A stretch of DNA of 64,000 nt from JACRCT01 sp049841135. Lineage in GTDB: Bacteria; Myxococcota; Myxococcia; Myxococcales; UBA5297. The stretch lies in NCBI GenBank assembly GCA_049841135.1, contig JASGHK010000008.1:372001-436000 (forward strand). Reading direction: 5' to 3'. Each line of letters starts with the position of its first letter. Within the stretch, counting starts at the first letter, position 1. The position numbers and the translations under genes are program-made. The notes under the pieces are model-generated. The model was given only the letters and a program-made list of their open reading frames with translations. It did not search any database and was not told the origin of the DNA. Of this stretch, positions 59,401 through 64,000 are shown in pieces.

Positions 59401-59904
59401 GGCGATGGCCTCGGGGTTCATGTTCTCGCGCGCGTAGAGCTCGGCGAGCTTGATGCGGCTGGCGACGTTCTCCGGGTCGAGGTCGACCATCTTGCGCAGC
59501 GTGTCGAGGCTCGCGCGGATGTTGCCGGACTTCTCGTAGTGGTTGGCGACGAGCTGGAACTGCGCCATCGCGTCGCTCATCAGCCCCAGCTGCTGGTGCA
59601 GCTCCGCCAGCTTGAGGTTGACGTCGACGAGGTTGGGGTTGAGCTTGAGGACCTGCTTGTAGACGGCGACGGCCTTGAGGAAGAAGCCGTCGGCGGCGTA
59701 GCTCTCGGCGACCTTCAGGAAGCAGTCTGCGGCGAGGGTGTTGTCGCCCTTCTTCTGGTAGAGCTCGCCAAGCTTCTGCTGGATACGAGCGTCCTTCGGG
59801 TCGACCTCGAGGAGCTTCTGGTACTCCTTGATCGCCTTGTCGTATTGGCCCTTCTGGACGAACTTCGTCGCGGCCTCGATGATTTTGTTCTTGTCGATCG
59901 CCAC
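56496..59904 (-). CDS. sgmX: SgmX-like TPR protein of the pilus polarity system (frameshifted)
   Basis: About 1135 residues after removing one base near nt 58308 (TTCCCCGGAGCTG). The N-terminus is ten or so TPRs (ATKFVQKGQYDKAIKEYQKLL, YVKYGLHEKAIEHLKKVFA), then a long acidic and Pro/Lys-rich disordered linker, then C-terminal TPRs (HFDLGIAYKEMGLIDDAIGEFEQ, VQFDLGLVFEKMGKLGEALAQL). In M. xanthus SgmX, encoded near pilQ and efp, binds MglA-GTP and promotes pilus assembly at the leading pole. Architecture and synteny support orthology; sequence identity could not be measured. Confidence 0.8.
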
Positions 59905-60056
59905 GATGGAAGGCCACTCACAGTGCGTCGCCCGTTCGCGGTCGGCGAGCGAGAACAGTCAGCTTCCGGCCTTCCATAGGCCGGGGCTTCTGTCGCGGAC
60001 GCAGGTGTCTCAGGTTAGCGAAAAGCCGCCGGCGGCGTCAAGAAAACGCATTGGCC

Positions 60057-60100
60057 AAAAAAACCCCGCCTGTTGGGCACTTAGCCCAATCCAGGCGGGG
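60057..60100 (-). terminator. intrinsic terminator of efp
   Basis: CCCCGCCTG/CAGGCGGGG plus inner TTGGGC/GCCCAA make a long stem; on the minus strand it is followed by a run of seven T. It is 41 bp downstream of the efp stop and separates efp from sgmX. Confidence 0.9.
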
Positions 60101-60140
60101 GTTGGCTCGAGCGCGACCGGGGTCGCCGCCGAGGCGAAAA

Positions 60141-60716
60141 CTAGGCCGTGGCGGTGCGGGTCAGGTACTCGCCGCTGCGGGTGTCGACACGGATGATGTC
60201 GCCCTCGTTGATGAACAGCGGGACCTGGAGGGTGTAGCCGGTCTCGAGCGTGGCGGGCTTCTGGGCGCCGGAGACGGTGTCGCCGCGGACGCCAGGGTCG
60301 CACTTGCTCACGCGCAGCTCCACCGTGTTGGGCGGCGTCACCGCGACCGCCTTGCCCTTGTAGAAGAGGATGGAGACGATGAGGTTCTCTTTGAGGAAGT
60401 TGCGCGCCTCGCCCAGCTGGTCCTTGGACAGGAAGGTCTGGTCGTAGGTCTTCTGGTCCATGAAGTAGAAGTCTTCGGTCTGGACGTACAGGAACTGCAT
60501 CTCCTTCTCTTCGATTTCGGCGCGGATGAACTTCTCACCGGACTTGTAGTTGTATTCGAGCGTGCGTCCGGAGAGCAGGCTGCGGATCTTGGTGCGCACG
60601 AACGCCGAGCCCTTGCCAGGCTTGACGTGCTGGAAGTACACGATCTCGAACGGCTCGTTGTCGATCTCGATCTTCAAACCGTTGCGGAACTCGCTGGTAT
60701 CGACCATGTCGCCCAT
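60141..60716 (-). CDS. efp: translation elongation factor P
   Basis: A 191-residue EF-P that rescues ribosomes stalled at polyproline stretches; many proteins in this window are Pro-rich. Three OB-type domains are complete: HVKPGKGSAFVRTKI (loop tip), GEKFIRAEIEEKEMQFLYV and LQVPLFINEGDIIRVDTRSGEYLTR. The tip residue is Lys35 in PGKGSA, so an EpmA-type lysylation or no modification is expected rather than rhamnosylation of Arg. ATG 60716 follows AAGGAGACG. Confidence 0.95.
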   Translation of the reverse strand: MGDMVDTSEFRNGLKIEIDNEPFEIVYFQHVKPGKGSAFVRTKIRSLLSGRTLEYNYKSGEKFIRAEIEEKEMQFLYVQTEDFYFMDQKTYDQTFLSKDQLGEARNFLKENLIVSILFYKGKAVAVTPPNTVELRVSKCDPGVRGDTVSGAQKPATLETGYTLQVPLFINEGDIIRVDTRSGEYLTRTATA

Positions 60717-60809
60717 TGGCTTCGTCTCCTTGTGAGCGCCCTGCCAGCGCCTCGAGGCGTGGGAGCGCGGGGTTCGTTTCCGTGTCTACCGAGAGAGCGT
60801 CGCGTTGCT

Positions 60810-61172
60810 TCAGCCCAGTTCGGCCGTCACCTTCGGGGCTACGATGCGCAGCGCGTAACGGCCCTTGCCGAAGTTGCCCTCGGGCGCGAGCGCGAGCACG
60901 AGGTAGTACTGGGGAGTGAGCGGCCGCACGATGGTGGTGAGCTTGTCGGTGTTGACGACCACCTCGCTCACCGTCCCGGCCTGCAGGCCCTGCGCGGTCT
61001 CCTTGACCTTGGTGAGGACGGTCCCGTACTCCACGAGCATCGCCTCGAAGTCGACGCCCGGGTCCCTGCTCGTCTGGGTCTCGACCGCATAGCCGTCGAA
61101 CCCCATGATGCTGCAGGCGACCGCGCCCTCGACCTGTTTGAGGACACTCTCCAGATGCGCGCTGAAGGACAT
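60810..61172 (-). CDS. mglC: roadblock/LC7 domain protein, MglC-like
   Basis: A 120-residue roadblock protein (HLESVLKQVEGAVACSIMGFDGYAVET; LTTIVRPLTPQYYLVLALAPEGNFGKGRYALRI). Roadblock proteins regulate Ras-like GTPases. In M. xanthus the paralog of MglB called MglC is encoded beside pilQ and efp and acts in polarity with MglB and RomR; gene order here matches, so that identity is proposed from synteny and fold. ATG 61172 follows GAGG. Confidence 0.75.
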   Translation of the reverse strand: MSFSAHLESVLKQVEGAVACSIMGFDGYAVETQTSRDPGVDFEAMLVEYGTVLTKVKETAQGLQAGTVSEVVVNTDKLTTIVRPLTPQYYLVLALAPEGNFGKGRYALRIVAPKVTAELG

Positions 61173-61285
61173 ACTCGCCTCGGTTCTTCTTTTCCTTGAA
61201 TGCTGCAGGCGCCGCCTCACCCTCTACGGGCGGGCGGCGCCGTGACACATGAAAGGCTCTAGGTACCCTGCCCTTGCCTCGCTAG

Positions 61286-61991
61286 TCAACCGGGGCGGTG
61301 CAGACGAGCCGAATCGAACCCGTCCTGGCCGAACATGTTGGGACAGGTAGTCAAGCTCGGGATCTGCCCCGTGCTGCAGGTGTTCAGGGGCGCCGAATAG
61401 ACGAAAATCGGGTAGCTCAACGTGTCGGTCTCGATAGCTGCGCCAGAGGCAAGCACTCCCTTGAACTTGATGCCGACCAGGATGGTGGCGCCTTCGGGCT
61501 CCCACAGGGCGAGCTCCTCCGCGACCTCATCGGTGAGCACGCTGAGCGAGAAGTTGCCGTCGCCTCCGGCTGCGATGTAGCCAAGTTTGGCTTCAGACTT
61601 GGCTTGGGGCGGCTTGAACCCCGCGCAGTTCGCGGTGGAATCGCGGCAGGTGTAGGAGTACTGGATTTCCTTCAAGACGAAGTCGTTGCGCGTCTTGTCC
61701 GAAATCACCGTGCCCTGCGTCTGCACCGGGTCTTTGGACATGTTGTTGGTGATCTGGACCACCAATTGGTAGGTCGGCACGAGCTTGTTGGCAGCCTTGA
61801 GCACGTCCGGTGAAACGTTGAGCTCGCCGTCCAGGCTGTAGACGTTCCCCGTGGTCCCATCCCAGCCACACGTGTCATTGAGTTTCAGGAAGTAGACTCC
61901 CTTGAACTCGAGGCTGGAGCGGTCGGGCACACGAGCTCGACGCGACCACCAACCCCACCAGTGCGGCCGACAGCTTGAAGGTGGACTTCAT
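61286..61991 (-). CDS. lipoprotein of the pilQ cluster (frameshifted)
   Basis: About 234 residues. ATG 61991 after GAGGAACGCC starts a signal peptide (MKSTFKLSAALVGLVVASSSC); near nt 61928 the frame breaks (net plus one base or minus two) and the mature chain continues PDRSSLEFKGVYFLKLNDTCGW with four more cysteines (TCRDSTANCAG, TCSTG, TTCP). No family recognised. It lies 27 bp after pilQ and may belong to the pilus envelope apparatus. Confidence 0.7.
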
Positions 61992-62017
61992 GGCGTTCCT
62001 CGCGTTCCGGGGGGTTC

Positions 62018-64000
62018 TCACTGGATGCCGCCCTCGCTGGCAGCAACCACCTGGTTGCGGTTGACGATGCGCGGCGTGATGAAGACCAGCAGTTCGGAGC
62101 GGTTGTCGAAGGTCTTGCGGTTCTTGAAGAGCCATCCGAGGACGGGGATCTTCGAGAGGACTGGGACCGCCGTTTCCTGCAAGGACTGCTGTCGGGTGTA
62201 GATGCCGCCGATGACCGTGGTGTCGCCGTCCTTCACCAGCACCTGGGTCTGCGCTTCCTTCTTGGCGATGGCAGGCTGGCCATTGGCGCCGGTGAGGCCC
62301 GGGTCCGGCTGGTTGTTGGCGGCATTGATGTTCATCAACACGCTCCCGTCAGCCGTGACGTGCGGGGTGACGGTGAGCTCCAGCTTGGCCTCGATGAAGG
62401 TCGTGTTCACGCCGGAGGCCGATGCCTGGCTGAACGGGATGGCGAAGCCCTGGCCGATCCTCGCCGTGTTGTTGTCGAGGGTGGTGATCTTCGGGGCGCT
62501 GATGGTCTTGAGCTGGCCGCTGTTCTCGTACGCAGTCAGGCGCAGGTTGAGCATCGCCGCGCCGCCGGCGGAGCCGAACAGGAAGCCGATGCCACCACCG
62601 GACCCCTGACCCGTAGCCGCTGGGAGGTTGACGGCCCAGGGAGCGCCGTTACCCGTGTCTTCCGTGCTGGCGCCGCCCACACGGATGGCGCTCGGGAAGG
62701 CGAGGCCGGTGGGATTGCCGGTCGCCGGCCCGAAGTTGACGGAGCCGCCCCACTGCACGCCGACCTCACGGGAGATGTTGGAGTTCATCTCGACGATTCG
62801 GGCCTCGATGAGGACCTGCGGCGTCTGGGTGTCGAGCTTGCGGACCAGGCCCTCGGCGCGTGCCAGGGCGTCGAGCACGTCCTTGACGATGATGACGTTC
62901 GTCCGGGTGTCGACGCTCATGCTGCCGCGCTCGGAGAGCAGGTCCTTGACCTTGGTGGCCACGTCCGCCGCGGTCGCGTAGTTGACCGGGATGAGGCGGA
63001 CCTTGAGGGGCTCCTGGGTCTTGGCCGCCTTGATCATCGCGTCGCGGACCTTGCGCTCCTCCTCGAGCTCCTTCAGCGGCGCCACGCGGATGATGTTGCC
63101 GCTCTCCTCCTTGTCCAGGCCCTTCGACCTCAAGATGATGTCCAGCGCCTGGTCCCACGGCACGTTGCGCAGGCGGATGGTCACCTTGCCGCTGACGTTG
63201 TCGGCGACGACGACGTTGCGCTTCGAGACCTCGGCGATGATGCGCAGCAGGTTGTGGATGTCGATCTCCTTGAACTCGAAGGAGACGCGGCGCCCGGTGT
63301 ACTTGGCCTTGCGCGGGGCTCCTGCCTGGGCGTAGCCGGGGGCCTCGGCTGCGAAGCCGCTGGCGCGAGGCGCCATGGCCTCTTGCTCCACTTCCACCTT
63401 CTGGCCGTCGATGACCACCTCGGTCGAGGCAGCGCTGCCCCCGGCGCCGAACGCCCAGGCAAGTTGGCCGTCTTCGAACGAAACGCGGTCCTCGATGGCC
63501 CCGTCGAGCGTCGCCACGATCTGCACGGTCTGAGCCTGACCGGGAGCCGTGAAGGAGCTGACCATCTTCACCGGGCCACCAAAAGCCGAGGTGTCGAGGC
63601 TGCGCTCGAGCCGCTTGGGGAGCTGGGCGCCGCTCAGGGTGAGCACCGCGGTCCGCGGATCCGGCCGGGCGACGTGATACTCCGTGCCCGGCGGAACGCC
63701 AATCACGACCTTCCCGGAGGCCTCGTCACCGCGGAAGACGACGTCCTTGACGTTGACGCCCTTCCCCGCCCTGGTCTCGACCTTGGCGACTTCGGCCTTC
63801 TTCGGGGTCGGAGCACTGGCCACCGGGGCCGCGAGCGCGGGGGCGCCCAGCGCCACGACCAGGCCGGACTTGGCGCGGGTCACCTGGTAGGCCGGCATGC
63901 TCTCGTTGGCCTCGATGACGACGCGAACCTTGTCGGCGTGCTTGCCGTAGCGGATCTCCTTGACCGGGGAGCCCGCCTCGCCCTTCTGCGCCTTCAGCCC
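62018..64000 (-). CDS. pilQ: type IV pilus secretin PilQ, N-terminus outside window
   Basis: The last 660 codons of the outer-membrane secretin through which type IV pili pass. From the right edge inwards: an AMIN domain part (EIRYGKHADKVRVVIEA) that binds peptidoglycan, a second beta domain, the STN-like N0 (FEFKEIDIHNLLRIIAEVSKR), N1/NolW (VRLIPVNYATAADVATKVKDLL) and the secretin core (VLIEARIVEMNSN, ITTLDNNTARIGQG, TQVLVKDGDTTVIGGIY, LLVFITPRIV). Open to the window edge, no frameshift. The rest of the pil operon should lie to the right. Confidence 0.95.
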   Translation of the reverse strand, partial: GLKAQKGEAGSPVKEIRYGKHADKVRVVIEANESMPAYQVTRAKSGLVVALGAPALAAPVASAPTPKKAEVAKVETRAGKGVNVKDVVFRGDEASGKVVIGVPPGTEYHVARPDPRTAVLTLSGAQLPKRLERSLDTSAFGGPVKMVSSFTAPGQAQTVQIVATLDGAIEDRVSFEDGQLAWAFGAGGSAASTEVVIDGQKVEVEQEAMAPRASGFAAEAPGYAQAGAPRKAKYTGRRVSFEFKEIDIHNLLRIIAEVSKRNVVVADNVSGKVTIRLRNVPWDQALDIILRSKGLDKEESGNIIRVAPLKELEEERKVRDAMIKAAKTQEPLKVRLIPVNYATAADVATKVKDLLSERGSMSVDTRTNVIIVKDVLDALARAEGLVRKLDTQTPQVLIEARIVEMNSNISREVGVQWGGSVNFGPATGNPTGLAFPSAIRVGGASTEDTGNGAPWAVNLPAATGQGSGGGIGFLFGSAGGAAMLNLRLTAYENSGQLKTISAPKITTLDNNTARIGQGFAIPFSQASASGVNTTFIEAKLELTVTPHVTADGSVLMNINAANNQPDPGLTGANGQPAIAKKEAQTQVLVKDGDTTVIGGIYTRQQSLQETAVPVLSKIPVLGWLFKNRKTFDNRSELLVFITPRIVNRNQVVAASEGGIQ

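Overview
The window is high-GC DNA from a myxobacterium-like member of the Myxococcota. The assignment rests on a MYXO-CTERM sorting tail (protein at 22263-24590), a giant Myxococcus-type Cys-rich repeat lipoprotein, a TIGR02996/LRR protein, a Ser/Thr kinase fused to an nSTAND-type ATPase, and a pilQ - roadblock protein (MglC-like) - efp - TPR protein (SgmX-like) block matching the Myxococcus xanthus type IV pilus/polarity neighbourhood. The species cannot be fixed from the sequence.

Layout. 1-10.5 kb: housekeeping and accessory genes: a LysM/NodB polysaccharide deacetylase cut by the left edge, a DUF4403 lipoprotein, a cupin, a YjbR protein, a UBP zinc finger, a HelD-like UvrD-family helicase, a DUF3014 protein, a small secreted protein behind a hairpin-sequestered ribosome binding site, a DUF4332 protein, twin Cys-rich lipoproteins and a SUI1/YciH factor. 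10.6-24.6 kb: one collinear five-gene unit: kinase-nSTAND protein, TPR/PEGA protein, about 2027-residue Cys-rich lipoprotein, secreted protein, MYXO-CTERM protein; a PP2C-type phosphatase follows. 25.5-27.8 kb: an uninterrupted in-frame fusion of glyceraldehyde-3-phosphate dehydrogenase and phosphoglycerate kinase. 28-34.5 kb: propeller lipoprotein, zinc-ribbon membrane protein, APH-type kinase, Tag glycosylase, VTT/DedA membrane protein, NADPH:quinone-reductase-like enzyme.

34.6-42.6 kb (minus strand): a translationally coupled seven-gene operon: MoxR-type AAA+ ATPase, 341-residue unknown, HExxH+VWA protein, 195-residue unknown, AMP-binding ligase, PnuC, NadR. It joins a MoxR/VWA chaperone-like core to an adenylate-forming enzyme and nicotinamide riboside uptake and conversion to NAD. 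This is the best candidate here for an undescribed system.

42.7-48.5 kb: LRR protein, VWA lipoprotein, metallo-beta-lactamase-fold protein, TolB, DUF2461 protein, small coiled-coil protein. 48.5-64 kb (minus strand): pilQ (cut by the right edge), lipoprotein, MglC-like roadblock protein, EF-P, SgmX-like TPR protein, ExeA-like ATPase, TamB and an Omp85/TamA protein with about seven POTRA domains. This reads as an envelope-biogenesis and pilus-polarity block.

At least 12 genes, probably 13, carry single net frameshifts whose two halves rejoin into sensible family members. Several lie in short homopolymers and they hit likely essential genes. I treat them as sequencing or assembly indels, annotate the genes full length, and note each shift.
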